Positions 43,748 through 59,912 of a stretch of DNA of 64,000 nucleotides are shown piece after piece (the first letter of the stretch is position 1; every line of letters begins with the position of its first letter). The notes under the pieces were generated by a model. That model did no database searches and was not told the origin of the DNA. It saw only the letters and a program-made list of their open reading frames with translations. The DNA comes from Tillus elongatus (Eukaryota; Arthropoda; Insecta; Coleoptera; Cleridae): positions 73,250,082 to 73,314,081 of the forward strand of contig OZ023270.1 of assembly GCA_964006375.1 (NCBI GenBank), given 5' to 3'. Made by a program: the position numbers and the translations under genes.

Positions 43748-46105
43748 TTTTTATATTTCAACAACACACCACGAGGGCTACAGCCTAAATACTATCGTAC
43801 CGTGGGTGTCGACAAGGAGGAAAGGGGCAACTTGTTAATTCTGGACTCGTAGGTTTGGAGGTTCGGAGAAGAGGAAAAACATGTGCCGGCAAGGAATTCC
43901 ACAACTTGGATGTCCTCGGGACAAAAGAGCGGGCATAACAAGATGTTCTATGTCTGGTGACCTGGACAGTAAAAGGTTGCATTCACTCTGTTTCCCTGGT
44001 AGATCTGTTGGGGGCAGCAGGTTAAAAAACTATGGAAGAAAGCTCCTCTGAGCAGTGCCCGTGCAGATATCTATAAAGGAGAGAGAGAGAGGTCACCAAC
44101 GGCACGTCGGTGGGCAAGGTATGGCAGCCTTTGGGTGAGGGTAGGGTCAACGATGATACGTATAGCTCTCTTCTGAATGGATGTCAGGATAGCGAGTGTA
44201 GAAGAGGCAGCGGCACTCCAAATGTGGGAGGTTTGGCCTTATTTGTGAAATATATAAGGTAGAGAGATTAGCTGGTGAAAAGTATTTGCGAGCCCGGAAG
44301 AGGAAACCTAATTTCTTAGCAGCCGCGTCTGCAAATGATGTGACATGTTGGTGCCAATTGAGATTTCGATCCACAGAAATGCCAAAAAGTGAAAAGGACT
44401 AATTACATTGAATAACTTGGCTGTTCATTGTGATGCATCTAGTGCTGGTGTATCTCTTATGAGATCGAAAGCAAGACTGAAATTTGGTAGAGTTTAATTG
44501 TACAAGATTTTTACTTCCCTAGTCTAATATTTTTTGGAGATCCACAGAGACAGAACCCTCCATGAGTCTGCGATCCTCATCTAATTGGGCTAAAGAGACA
44601 GGCTTAGAATATTGTATATTTGAGTGGAGGGTGCTGTCGTCCGCGTAACTGTGAACTGGGTTGGATGTGTTAGAGAGGAGGTCATTGATGTGGAGAAGAA
44701 ACAAACTAGGGGCTAAAGCTGAATCTTAAGGGGCTCCTGCATTAATTGGATACAGTTTAGAGGAATGACCATCCACGACAACAGTTTTGGTAGTAGGCCA
44801 TAGGCCGAAAGTTTATTAAGCAGCCCTGCGTGTCAGACCTGGTCGAATGCTTTGGTAATGTCTAGAGCGACTATCTGGGATTCACCGTGTAGTTCCATAG
44901 ACCTGTTTCAAGAATGGGTGACAAAGGAAAGAAGGCCGGCAGTTGATCTGCGCTGACGGAATCCATAGATAGACGGTAGAAACACTCTCACCCCCTGAAA
45001 CAAGAGGTGAAAACGTGCTCCTGCAGAAATTATTCACAATAGATTTAGCAAGTGTCCAGAAGGGTTTGCTGCTGTTGGAGCTTGAGAGGACTTTATTTTT
45101 GATGTGGTTATTGAACGAGTTTTTTGCCTCAGAATGAATGCGGACATAGCGGTTTCTTGCGTCTTTAAATGCTTGACGGTTTTCTTGACTGGGATTGTGT
45201 AGAAGCGTTTTGTGAGCTTTGACCTTTTCAAGTCTGGCCTTGTCACAGTATTTAGAGAACCAGTGCTTTTGAATGGCTGTAGAGGTTTTCTGTGCACGTG
45301 GAATAAATAATTCCATGCCAGCTTGGATAATTTCGGAGACTTTTTGTGAGATATCAGAGTGGTCAGGATGAGAGAAGCAGACAGACGCCCATGGAAATGA
45401 GGAAAAGTAATCCCGCATTTCGTCCCAGTTCGCGGAGTTGTAGTGCCAAACGATACGTAGGTCTGATGCCTGTGTGACCTCGGGTTGCATTGCGCAGGAA
45501 GCAGTGACAATGCCGTGGTCTGAGCGACCCAGGGGGGCGGTGACTGATATCTTATAGCAGTCAGGATTTATAGTAAGAAGGATATCCATGGGATTCGAGC
45601 TGTGTGTTGAGATGCGAGGAAAGTAAGTAGGTTGCTGAACCATATTGGCTAAAGAATTGCTGACTGCAAAGGCCTCCGCTGCTCTCCCTTGTGGATCGGT
45701 TTTTGAAGATCCTAGACATTCCTTATTATGGACATTGAAGTCACCAAGAATAGTGACCTCGGAGGAAGGATATTAAGTAATCAGATGGTCGGTTTTTTCA
45801 GAAAGATAGTCGAAGAGCTGGACAAAGTTGTTGCCAGAAGGTGACCGACCGGTAAATGCAACAAATGAATTTAGTTGCAGCCCTGAGAGAGAGAGAGAGA
45901 GTTTCATGCAAAGTATATGTTTTCTTCCAGCTTCTTAATTGGGGAGTCTGGTGCAGGGTAGATTGCTACGGACCTATGCGCACACACCTCCATGCAATCT
46001 AAAGGAAGTAAGGAGATCATACCCCGGGAAATTAAGGTGATTAGTGGCTGTTTTGGCACTGATTTGGGGTTCGGTTAGGAAGATGAGTGGGGGAGGATGA
46101 GGCAA
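43748..46105 (-). mobile_element. LINE-A copy e, with internal deletion of the RT fingers
   Basis: 3' terminus at 43748 (T-rich, CACGAGGGCTACAGCCTAAA). Minus strand carries the C-terminal tail, thumb (DRNLNWHQHVTSFADAAAKK), palm (SYADDSTLHSNIQY near 44640), then a break near 44975 directly to endonuclease-linker sequence (ANWDEMRDYFSSFPWASVC, 45430) and the endonuclease (VQQPTYFPRISTHSSNPMD, ILGDFNVHN). About 0.4 kb of RT N-terminal sequence is missing. It splits a mariner-like transposase relic. Confidence 0.85.
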
Positions 46106-46132
46106 AGGGTTAAGTGTACATGAACAACCAAG

Positions 46133-46345
46133 GACTTCGCTGCGAAAACTGGCTGTAAATCACAATACTAGTGAGAGATCTGTGAGTAGGATATTAAAAT
46201 CCAACAAATGTCATCCCTATAAAGTACAACCTCACCAAGAATTGAACGAATCCAATCCTGATAAGCGTATGTAGTTTTGACGAGAAATGTTAGAGGTCAT
46301 TGAAGGTAATGCTAGCTTCATCAACAACATAACTGATGAAGCACC
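46133..46345 (+). pseudogene. mariner-like transposase, middle part (split gene, part 2)
   Basis: Codes SLRKLAVNHNTSERSVSRIL and KCHPYKVQPHQELNESNPDK, then a TDEAPFCLN segment that corresponds to the F-S-D-E-A-T-F catalytic Asp region of mariner transposases. Continues the relic at 43261-43505. The C-terminal part is not seen. Confidence 0.65.
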
Positions 46346-46586
46346 ATTTTGTCTGAACAGTTTTGAAAATAAACATAATTGTAGGTGATTTCCTAAATGC
46401 TATTCTTCTGAACTTCGGCCAGGTGCCCCCTCCCCCATTTTCGTTCAAAGTAAAATAGCCGGCAGCTCCAAAGGAAAAAGTCTAAGAATAACGTTGGTAT
46501 GAAACTGAAATTTGCCATATTTTAAAACCCCACGCACAAACTTAAGCGACAATCTTACAAACGCAAGTAAAAATATGGAATTATAA

Positions 46587-46760
46587 GTACAATTTGGAGA
46601 AGACAATTCATCACAATACAGTTTTTAAACCTGACGATCTTTTCGCTAACACAGTTAGCGAAACGATAGTTTATTAATCCCTCTGATGAAGCTAAATTTG
46701 TTGAAACGATCGTCAGTTCTAAAAACTGCATAGTGATGAATTTGATTCTCCAAATTGTAC
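46587..46760. ncRNA. Foldback with hammerhead-like motifs in both arms
   Basis: Left arm starts GTACAATTTGGAGAA and ends near 46650; right arm about 46698-46760 is its inverted copy. The + strand of the right half has CTGATGA (46683-46689), GAAAC (46703-46707) and the palindromic stem III ACGATCGT before C; stem II is decayed. The left arm read on the minus strand has a perfect stem II (GCTAAC/GTTAGC) and GATCGTCAGG but no CTGATGA. Neither looks complete. Confidence 0.45.
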
Positions 46761-46979
46761 GTATCAGTGCTCATCACTAATTACAATCTTCACCCATTGT
46801 ATCTGGAATTAGTTCCAATCTTTTGGGTGTGTAGTATTTTATGTACACTTTAATTATAATTTTATGCAAAATTCCTCTCCTTTAAAAGTTTGAAAGCTTT
46901 CTACCTTATCTTTCTCCAAAATTTGGAGATCAATTTTTACAGATATTGGGGATGTTTGTTAATATAAATATTGTTACAG

Positions 46980-47176
46980 CCTTGACAGACAAACTCAAGA
47001 TTAGATCAGTATCACCCCAACAAGTGAAGAATTCAGGGGATACTGCAACCCTTTCATGTGTCATAGAAAATCCACAAGACACCCATGTTATTTGGGTGAA
47101 AGACAACAAAGAAAATCTTGCTTTGGATGAATATGTTTATAAACAAGATCCAAGATTTAGGATTACCAAAGATCCT
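46980..47176 (+). CDS. Ig domain 5, A exon
   Basis: Phase 1 entry (completes Ala), phase 0 exit before GTAAGT. Codes LKIRSVSPQQVKNSGDTATL, then SCVIENPQ (first Cys), THVIWVKDNK (core Trp) and KQDPRFRITKDP. Confidence 0.9.
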
Positions 47177-49272
<2,096 letters not shown>

Positions 49273-49293
49273 ATATATAGAACAATAAACTCA

Positions 49294-50442
49294 GTGAGCC
49301 GGTTCCCTCAGGTTGTGATCGGTGGTGACTTTAATATTAATGTGCTTGTAGACAGTACCTCTCGTAGACTATTTCGCGACATCCTTAGCAGCTACGGCAT
49401 GAAAATCACCGTACACGATCCTACACGTGTGACGCCTACATCATCTACATCCATTGACAATTTCCTTGTTAGTGAAAGGACCTTACCTAAATTCTCAGCC
49501 AATACATTGAAAACATTCCTTGGTGACCATCATGCAGTGCTCATACGGATCCCCAATGCCAAGTGTAGCACGAGCGGAATAACAGTTGCTAAACGAATAA
49601 TCAGCGGGGCCAATATAGACGCCTTCATCGGACTGCTTGAACATGAGACATGGACAAACGTACTTCAAGAGACATCCCCCGAAGTTGCTTATAATAATTT
49701 CCTGGAAACATTCAACAACCATTTTAATGCATGTTTTCCCATTAGGGAAGTTAAAATCGGTAAGAAACGTAGAGCTCCTGCAACGACAGAAGTTAGGGAG
49801 ATGAAGGAGGTCGTTGCTCTATATGGTGAGTTTGCCCAGCATTTTTCAGCATTTAAGTCTATCTTCAAAAAAGTAAATTCACAATATAAACAGCTGATCG
49901 CAGATGTAGGGAAGGCCGAACTCGACAAAGCTATCAGCCGCAGCAACAACATGAGCAAAACTATGTGGAAAACCATAGACGAACTAACAGGGAGGAATGT
50001 AAGATGTAAAACTGAATACCCTGTCATACATGCGGACCTCCCAGACCAGTTTGGAGACTTCTTCTCATCTGCTGCTCAAAAAGCAACTGCTCATCTGCCT
50101 GCTGCGGTAGATATAGCATTTGTTGCGGGGATAACACCACAAGTGAGCACCCAATTTAAATTCCCACCTGTTACTCAAGAGGATGTCCTAAACGCAATAA
50201 ATACCCTCAAATCATCTAGCTCTGCAGGGCCGGACGAGGTATCAAGCACATTGCTTAAGCGCTGCAGGTTTGTTGTTTCTTTACCACTGTCACATATATA
50301 TAACATTTCATTATCCAGAGGTATCGTTCCATCAAAAATGAAAGAAGCATACACAAAACCGACATATAAAAAGGGTGATCCCGCGGATTATTCAAGCTAC
50401 AGACAAATCAGCCAACTTTCGCAAAAACCCTCGAAAAAATAG
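49294..50442 (+). pseudogene. Endonuclease end and RT N-terminus of the CR1/Jockey-group LINE
   Basis: 382 open residues: [12 protein letters not shown] and DHHAVLIRI (endonuclease motifs), linker, then NTLKSSSSAGPDEVSSTLLK and YTKPTYKKGDPADYSSYRQI (RT fingers). A frameshift before the palm. Confidence 0.85.
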
Positions 50443-50546
50443 TCAATAACAAGCTGACAACCTATCTTGCTGATAATAAACTTCTTTCGCCATATCAACA
50501 TGGCTTTCGGCAAGCACGAAGCACTGAAACTGCAATTGTTGAGTTT

Positions 50547-51678
50547 GTGGAGCAAATTGTCGAACACATTGACAAAAAAGAGGTAGCGCTGGGAGTTTTT
50601 GTGGACTTTTCCAAAGCCTTCGACTGTGTGAATCATGAGATCCTTATATGTTCACTGTGTAGGTATGGAGTGACGGGCACCGCACTGGACTGGTTCAGAA
50701 GCTATCTTTCAGACAGAACACAAAGAGTTGTAATATCTAACTCTACCAACACTTACTTATCTAGGACTTTTGAAGTAACGGTTGGGGTGCCGCAAGGAAC
50801 AGTTCTTGGACCTACGCTGTACATTATCTATGCCAACAGCCTACTTCAGTACATCACGCACCAATCTGAAAACAGCATCAATCCAGATAACAAAAGAACG
50901 GTCGCCTCCTATGCCGATGATACCAACTTTTTGATAGGTGGACATAGTGTTGAGCACATTATGGCTGATTCTGACAAAACCCTCAAAAGTCTAACCAATT
51001 GGGTCGATAAAAACAAGCGTGCACTTAACAAGGATAAAACAGCTTGCGTGTTTTTTAAATCTTCAAAATCAAAAAAAAGGTACTGTACAAAGCGTAGAAC
51101 TTGATGGCCAAACTGTAACCTTGCAGCCATCTACAAAACTACTAGGACTTCATATCGATAGTGAGTTAAAATGGAATGTTCACATCGATGAACTTTGCTC
51201 GCGAATCTCATCCGTTACATATGCAATAAGAACACTTACCCAAAGATGCAGTACCTTTACTGTGTTGTCACTGTATTATGCGTGTTTCTACTCACAACTA
51301 AGGTTTGGTATTACGCACTGGGGATTAGCAAGTGAAGTAAACCGAGTTTTTAAACAACAAAAGCAAGTGATGAGGATTATATTCAATATCCCTCATAGAC
51401 ACACTTGCAGAAACACTTTTAAAGAACAGGGTATCCTTACACTCCCCAGCATATACATCATGGAAGTGCTAACCCATGTTTTTCAAAACAAAACCAAATA
51501 CACACGCAATGCAGTGGAACATGGATATACCACAAGAGGTAGAAATAACCTGAAAACTGACAAACATCGCACATCTCTGTACCAAAAATCACTGTTTTAC
51601 AATGACTGCAAGTTGTATAATGCGTTGCCGGAAGATGTACGGAATGTTGACACTTTACCAGCTTTTAAAAAAAAGTGA
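50547..51678 (+). pseudogene. RT palm, thumb and C-terminus of the CR1/Jockey-group LINE, one frameshift
   Basis: Palm: ALGVFVDFSKAFDCVNHEIL, GVPQGTVLGPTLYIIYANSL, catalytic SYADDTNFLIGG (about 50910-50940). The frame breaks at an A7 run near 51070, then continues TKLLGLHIDSELKWNVHIDE and LRFGITHWGLASEVNRVF to a stop at about 51678. Confidence 0.88.
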
Positions 51679-52078
51679 AAACGATTCTTATAAACAAGAC
51701 GTGCTACTCGGTGGATGATTTTTACACATAAACTACCATTAACTATCTTCTGTTTTTAAATTCTTATAATATGAACACTTTGTTTGTAGTGTAGTTGCCA
51801 TAGTATAAACTATAAACCTAGTGCACCTAGTGACTCTAAAAAACAATATTGGAATTGGATCTGGATTCTGCAGCTCTTATCTTTTGAACGTTATAAACGT
51901 TATAAGTGTGTTTTATAAGTATCTTTGTTTTGTATTATTTAAGGAAAAATTTTCCTTAATTGTTATGCTTATTGTGTGTGCTATTGTCGTTCTTATTGTT
52001 AATTTTTTGACGTACATGAACATCCCTGTGTCATTCAGGTGACATTGGCCTGTTTCATTGTTAATATATACATTATAC

Positions 52079-53640
<1,562 letters not shown>

Positions 53641-55237
53641 ATGGAGACTGGCTAGGGTTGTACTCATTCCTAAACCTGGGCGTCCAACAGACCTGAGGCC
53701 AATAAGTATCATGTCCTTATTGCTAAAAACAGTGGAAAAACTGCTCGACCCGCACATTAGGGGCGGTGTACTGGAAGCATATCCCCTACACTGCGGACAA
53801 TATGCATACAGAGCAGGATTCTCAACAGAAACAGCACTGCACCAACTGGTGGAAAAACGTGGGGACTAAGACCTAGTATAGCCCACTGGCTGTACACAAG
53901 GGGGGTCAGACCATCGTTAACATATGCGGCACTGGTCTGGTGGCCTAAGGTGACACAATCCAGTGCCAAACAAAAACTAGGCAAGATCCAAAGGATGGCT
54001 TGCCTAGGCATCACAGGAGCCATGTCTCCAACCCAAACAGCCGCAATGGAGGTAATGCTGGATCTCCCTCCACACACACTTAGTTATTATGGGGGAGGCC
54101 AGGCTAGGACTACACAGACTAGCCTGCAATGGTAGACTGAAAATCTACCAAGGCTTCAGGGGCCACTGCAGAATTCAGGAGATCGTGAAGGAGCCCATGC
54201 TTGAAATGAAGTCAGACTTGGCGAGCCCGCGAATGTGCAAGGAAAACAACTTTACAGTGAAAATCCCCGACCGCGAGGCATGGCGGTAGGAGACGCCCGG
54301 CATACCACGGGACGCGCTCGTCTGGTTCACGGACGGATCCGGCGGGGAGCGTGGGACGGGGGCAGGTGTTTACTCGGAAGGACCGAGGGTAAGTCATAGT
54401 ATTACCCTCGGAGCTGATGCAACGGTGTTTCAGGCCGAGATTAACGCAATCCTGCACTGTGTGCGGGAAAACAAGAGGGGAGGCTACACCAACAAGCGGA
54501 TCCTCATAGCCACAGACAGCCAGGCAGCCCTTAAAGCACTAAGTAGCCCACGGGTAAATTCCTGGCTGGTGAGTGAGTGCCGAAACGAGACGAGCGACCT
54601 GGCTGGGCAGAATGAGGTGACCCTCATCTGGGTGCCGGGTCACTCGGGGGTCAAAGGCAATGAAGAAGCTGACAGCCTCGCGAAGAGAGGGTCAGCAGAA
54701 CCATTTATGGGACCAGAACCGGCTCTGGGCGTGTCAAAGTGCACTGCCAGGGGAGCCATTAAGTCCTGGGTCAGAAACCAACGCAAGGTGTACTGGGCGG
54801 ACTGTCCAGGGCTCAGACATGGGAAGTCAATAATTGAAGGACCCAGTTCAAAGAGAGCCGTGGAGTCTTAGCAGAGGACAGCTCAGAAACGCAACAGGTC
54901 TCTTGACGGGACACATGGCCGTCAAGAAACACCTGCATAAAATGGTGCGGTTCGAAGTGGACCTCACATGCAGACTCTGCGGCGAGGGGGAGGAATCAGC
55001 CCAGCACATTTTGTGCGAGTGTAATGCTCTGGACCGCAAAAGACAACTGATCTACGGTCAGTCTAGACCGGAGACGGGGCAATATAAAACTGCACCCTAC
55101 CAATCGCTGTGCAGACTAGTTCAAGGCACAGTGATTTTGGAATGGGTGGAGTAAGACTAAGGGTATGCACAATCAACCAAAGGTTGCAGTGCTATCGGGG
55201 CGGCAAGGCCGCGGACGAGCCCTGAGGGAACAAAAAA
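53641..55237 (+). mobile_element. RNase H-bearing LINE (family I) copy 3, RT core deleted
   Basis: Target duplication AAGGGCAACA (53631-53640 and 55238-55247). Starts inside RT (ARVVLIPKPGRP-like), runs to YAYRAGFSTETALHQLV, then jumps at about 53850 to WGLRPSIAHWLYTRGVRPSL, removing the catalytic YADD. RNase H (VFQAEINAILHCV, ATDSQAALKAL, WVPGHSGVKGNEEAD) and the knuckle CRLCGEGEESAQHILCEC follow. A-rich end. Confidence 0.9.
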
Positions 55238-55247
55238 AAGGGCAACA

Positions 55248-55419
55248 ATAGTTAAGAAATTTAATGTGCAATCGAAGACAAGGGGTAAACTGGGCAACCC
55301 TGTCTAGTTAGCATTAGGCAAAGACACCAAATAGATATCGTGCACTCGGCAATGCTGAATGCGATAAACATCTTTTGATTTAATTATAAGCCAAAACTGT
55401 ATGTTCCTATTCATTTCAG
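55248..55419. other. Intron sequence before Ig domain 5 B exon
   Basis: Ends at the acceptor TCATTTCAG. Confidence 0.4.
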
Positions 55420-55570
55420 AGTGGTACCAAATTTGATCTGATAGTAAGTAATCTACAAGAGCAAGATTCTGGAACATATACTTGTTTACTCTACAGCGGG
55501 GATACCTATGGAGACTCTAAAGATATACCGCTTCAAGTTGGAAGGGACCCTTATTCAGGAGGAAACACTG
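55420..55570 (+). CDS. Ig domain 5, B exon
   Basis: Phase 0 to phase 1, donor GTAAGT. Codes SGTKFDLIVSNLQEQDSGTY, then TCLLYSGD (second Cys), DIPLQVGRDPYSGGNT. Confidence 0.9.
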
Positions 55571-55626
55571 GTAAGTAAAATAGTGCTGATAATTAAATCA
55601 TAACTTCCACATAGCTGTGATAATTT

Positions 55627-57370
55627 GGTAGGTGGTAGTGGAATTTTCCTTTACGTGATAGTAAAGGATTTTCTTCACGCCCGAGGAGGTACCACCCCTT
55701 ACATCAAGGGGCCGGTGAAGTCCCAACGGACGTTTCCGGTTCTGGTGTACGAGTCGGTTTCACTTATAAACAAAAATGATGATCGCTCCTCCTTGTACAA
55801 AATATTCCGGAGATAAAATACCCATCCATTCGGATCTCCGGGAGAGGGGTGTACAGGGGGCGCCAGCATCAAGATTTAAAATATCCTTCTCGAATATATG
55901 TGGCCTAAATTCTAACTTGAACTCCGTCCACCATTTCCTCCAGGCTAATAGGCCGCCAACTCCTCTTCCTCACCGAAACTCAAATCAGTGCCAAAACAGC
56001 CACTAATCGCCTTAATTTCCCGGGGTATGAGCTCCTTACTTCCTTTAGATCGCATGGAGGCGTGTGCGCGTACGTGCGTAGCAATCTACCCTGCACCAGA
56101 CTCCCCAATTTAGAAGCTGGAAGAAAAGACATGCTATGGATAAAAATCTCTGTCAGGGCCGCAACTAAATTCATCTGTTGCATTTACCGGTCACCTTCTG
56201 ACAACAACTTTATCCAGCTCTTTGACTACCTTTCTGAAAAAAACGACCATCTGATTTCTTAGTGACTTCAATGTACATAGTAAGGAATAGCTAGGATCCT
56301 CAAAAACCGATCCACAACCGGAGAATTTCTGTTGTCGAGGATGGCCATTCCTCTAAACTGTATCCAATTAATGCAGGAGTTCCTCAAGCTTCAGCTTTAG
56401 CCCCTACTTTGTTTCTTCTCCACATCAATGACCTCCTCTCCAGCACATCCAACCCAGTTCACAGTTACGCGGACGACAGCACCCTCCACTCAAATATACA
56501 ATATTCTAAACATGTCTCTTTAGCCCCATTAGATGAGGATCGCAGACGCATGGAGGGTTCTGTCTCCGTGGATCTCCAAAAAATATTAGACTGGAGAAGT
56601 AGAAATCTTGTACAATTCAACCCCACCAAATCACAGTCTTGTTTTCTTTCTCATAAGAGATACACCAGCCCTAGACCCATCACAACGAACAACCAAGTTA
56701 TTCAAAGTAATGAGTCCTTTTCACTTGTTGGCATTTCTGTGGATCGAAATCTGAATTGGCATGAACATGTCACATCAATTGCAGAAGCGGCTGCTAAGAA
56801 ATTGGGTTTCCTCTTCCGGGCTCGCAAATACTTTTCACCAGCTAATCTCTATACCTTATATACTTCACAAATAAGACCAAACCTCGAATACTGCTCCCAC
56901 AGCTGGGGTGCTGCTGCCGCTTCTACACTCGCTATCCTGGACTCCATTCAGAAGAGAGCTATACGTCTCATCGGTGACCTTACCCTCACCCAAAGGCTGC
57001 CATCCCTTGCCCACCGTCGTGCCGTTGGTGACCTCTCTCTCTTTTATAGATATCTGCACGGGCACTGCTCAGAGGAGCTTTCTTCCATAGCTCCTCCACC
57101 TCCACCAACAGATCTACCAGGGGAACTGAGCGAATGCACCTTTTTACTGTCCAGGTCACCAGACATAGAACATCTTGTTATGTCCGCTCTTTTGTCCCGA
57201 GGACTTCCAAATTGTGGAATTCCTTGCCGGCACATGTTTTTCATTCTGCCCCGAACCTGCAAACCTTCAAGTCCAGAATTAACAAGTTGCCTCTTTCCTG
57301 CTTGTCGACAGCCACGGTGCGATAGTATTTAGGCTGTAAGCCTTCGTGATGTGTTGTTGAAATAAAAAAT
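55627..57370 (+). mobile_element. LINE-A copy f: both termini kept, endonuclease-to-RT segment deleted
   Basis: Same 5' start as copy a and the full 3' terminus (GGCTGTAAGCCTTCGTGATG, AAATAAAAAATAAA). The endonuclease runs to about 56310, then joins directly to the palm (GGATGGCCATTCC..., GVPQASALAPTLFLLHIND). About 1.4 kb is missing. The palm-thumb-C-terminus frame (56409-57332) is open for 307 residues and includes SYADDSTLH, with no active N-terminal fingers. Confidence 0.88.
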
Positions 57371-58313
57371 AAACTCTCCTTAGAAAGACATTCTCGTTAT
57401 CGACCGACCGACAGACCAACAGACAAATAATTTTTGTTCCAGAATCAAGTTTTCTAAATGTTTTAAGATTTTTACGCCGTTTTAGCACAAACAAAATTTC
57501 AAAATTTCTGGCACCGATATTCCACCCTCGCACATTCAACCCCTAGTTTAATTTCAGCACAAAATACCAAATATGTGATAAAATTGGAAATCTTCTAATA
57601 AATAAACCCTTAAACGATATATTACTCGAGTTTTAACGAAAAAATGACAATTTTCACCAAATCACCCCCACTCATCCCCTACTCCTTGGAGCTATTGTAC
57701 TCAAAAACAATTCGAAGCGTTCCTTTGTTGGGTGTTAAACGGATACCAAATTTGCAGATGATATCTAAATTCGTTCGAACGTTATTGCGCCTACTAATAG
57801 ACAGACGTACAGGTCGACAGACCGACCAACACACCGACAGATAATAAAATGTTCGTTATAGAATCAAGTTTTCTATATGTTTTGATACTTTAACGCCGTT
57901 TTAGCAACAAAAAAATTTGAAATTTTTGACACCGATGTTCCACCCTCACACATTCAACCCTTAATTTTGTTTTAGCACAGACTACCAAAAGTTTAATGAA
58001 ATTAAACGTTTACTAATAAACACGCCTTAAACGTTTTTACTCGTGTTTTAACGAAAAAATGGAAATTTTCACGAAATCACCCCCCATTCATCCCCTAGTC
58101 CCTGGAGTGATTTTATCCAAAAACAATCCGAACTGTTCGTTTGTCGGATGCTAACCGTATACCAAATTTGAAGACGATACCTCAATTCGTTCTAAAGTTA
58201 TGGTGGCTATAAACAGACATACAAAAATCCCAAATAATGTTTTTTATGTTTTGACATTTAAGCCAAACAATAATAATTTGAAATTGTTGTCGCCGATGCC
58301 ATACTTCCACACG
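57371..58313 (-). repeat. About 0.4-kb repeat units, inverted relative to 28985-30765
   Basis: Three units on the minus strand share the same markers (for example GAATTGTTTTTGAGTACAAT near 57702 and GGATTGTTTTTGGATAAAAT near 58110, spacing about 408; GACAGACCGACC-type runs). Confidence 0.7.
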
Positions 58314-59572
58314 TTTTTTTTTTATTTCAACAACACACCACGAGGACTTACAGCCTAAATATTATCGTACCGTGGGTGTCGACAAGAAGGAAAGAGGCAG
58401 CTTGTTAATTCTGGACTTGAAGGTTTGGGGGTCCGGAGGAGAAGGAAAAACATGTGCCGGCAAGGAATTCCACAACTTGGAAGTCCTCGGCACAAAAGAG
58501 CGGGCATAACAAGACGTTCTATGTCTGGTGACCTGGACAGCAAAAGGGTGCATTCGCTCTGTTCCCCTGGTAGATCTGTTGCGGGCAGCAGGTAGAGGAA
58601 CTAAGGATGAAAGCTCCTCTGAGCAGTGCCCGTGCAAATATCTATAAAACGAGAGAGGTCACCAACGTCTGTGGGAAAGGGGTGGCAGCCTTTGGGTGAG
58701 GGTTGGGTCACCGATGAGACGTGTAGGTATCTTCTGAATGGAGTCCAGGATAGCGAGTGTAGAAGTGACAGCGACACCCCAGATGTGGGTGCAGTATTCG
58801 AGGTTTGGTCTTATTTGTGAAATATATAAGGTATAGAGATTAGCTGGTGAAAAGTATTTACGAGCCTGGAAGAGGAAACCTAATTGCTTAGCAGCCGCTT
58901 CTGCAATTGATGTGACATGTTGTTGCCAATTGATATTTCGATCCACAGAAATGCCAACAAGTGAAAAGGACTCATTACTTTGAATAACTTGGCTGTTCAT
59001 TGTGATGGGTCTAGGGCTGCTGTATCTCTTATGATATAGAAAGCAAGACTGAGATTTGGTGGAGTTAAATTGTACAAGATTTCTACCTCCCCAGTCTAAT
59101 ACTTTTGGAGATACACAGAGACAGAACCCTCCATGAGTCTGCGATCCTCATCTAACTTGGCTAAAGAGACAGGCTTAGAATATTGTATATTTGAGTGGAG
59201 AGTGCTGTCGTCCGGGTAACTGTGAACTGGGTTGGATGTACTAGAGAGGAGGTCATGAGAAGAAACAAAGTAGGGGCTAAAGCTGAACCTTGAGGGACTC
59301 CTGCATTCGTCCGGTTGGAGAGAAAATTTGCTGTCCAGGTACAGAGTTTTGGTGGTAGGCCATAGGCCGAAAGTTTTATTGCGGTTTCTTGCGCCGTTAA
59401 ATGCTTGACGGTTTTCTTGACTGGAATTGTGTAGAAGCGTTTTGTGAGCTTTGACATTTTCAAGTCTGGCCTTGTCAGACTATTTAGAGAACCAGGGCTT
59501 TTGAGTGACTGAAGAGGTTTTCTGTGTACGTGGAATAAATAATTCCATGTCAGCTTGGATAATTTCGGTGAC
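58314..59572 (-). mobile_element. LINE-A copy g, with internal deletion
   Basis: T-rich 3' end and inverted family terminus, then tail, thumb (DRNINWQQHVTSIAEAAAKQ) and palm (RTTALSTQIYNI in place of the YADD region: the box is frameshifted, with PGDD-like coding). At about 59380 sequence jumps to the endonuclease-RT linker. Truncated near 59572. Confidence 0.82.
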
Positions 59573-59912
59573 GTACTAACGATCTGGAAGTAAAACTGAT
59601 TTACGTAACATAAAAATCAATTTAACATGTGTCTTAGCTTGGTGCAACCGTTCCATAGTAATTACAGGCGTGGAGACCTTTTCTCTGTCCTCGAAATAGC
59701 TTTTTTATTTTCTTGTAACCGATTTATACTTTTACTGCATCGTCACGTAGAAAAAAATTCTCTTGGCTATGCCATAAAGGCGAAACTCGTTGCAGAAAAA
59801 ATAAGAAGCTAATGTGAAGACAGAGAAAAACTGTCTACCTCTGTATTTAATAATTTCAAGCAGAAATAAAACAGCTTTTTAAGTTTTCATTATTTTATAT
59901 TTCCTGTTTCAG
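59573..59912. other. Intron sequence before Ig domain 6
   Basis: AT-rich with a pyrimidine-rich acceptor TTTCCTGTTTCAG. Confidence 0.45.

Noticed and set aside
46310..46345. CTGATGAAGCACC...TCTGAAC as another hammerhead core
   Set aside because: It lies in the transposase coding remnant (TDEAPFCLN), GAAA is absent and stem II does not pair.
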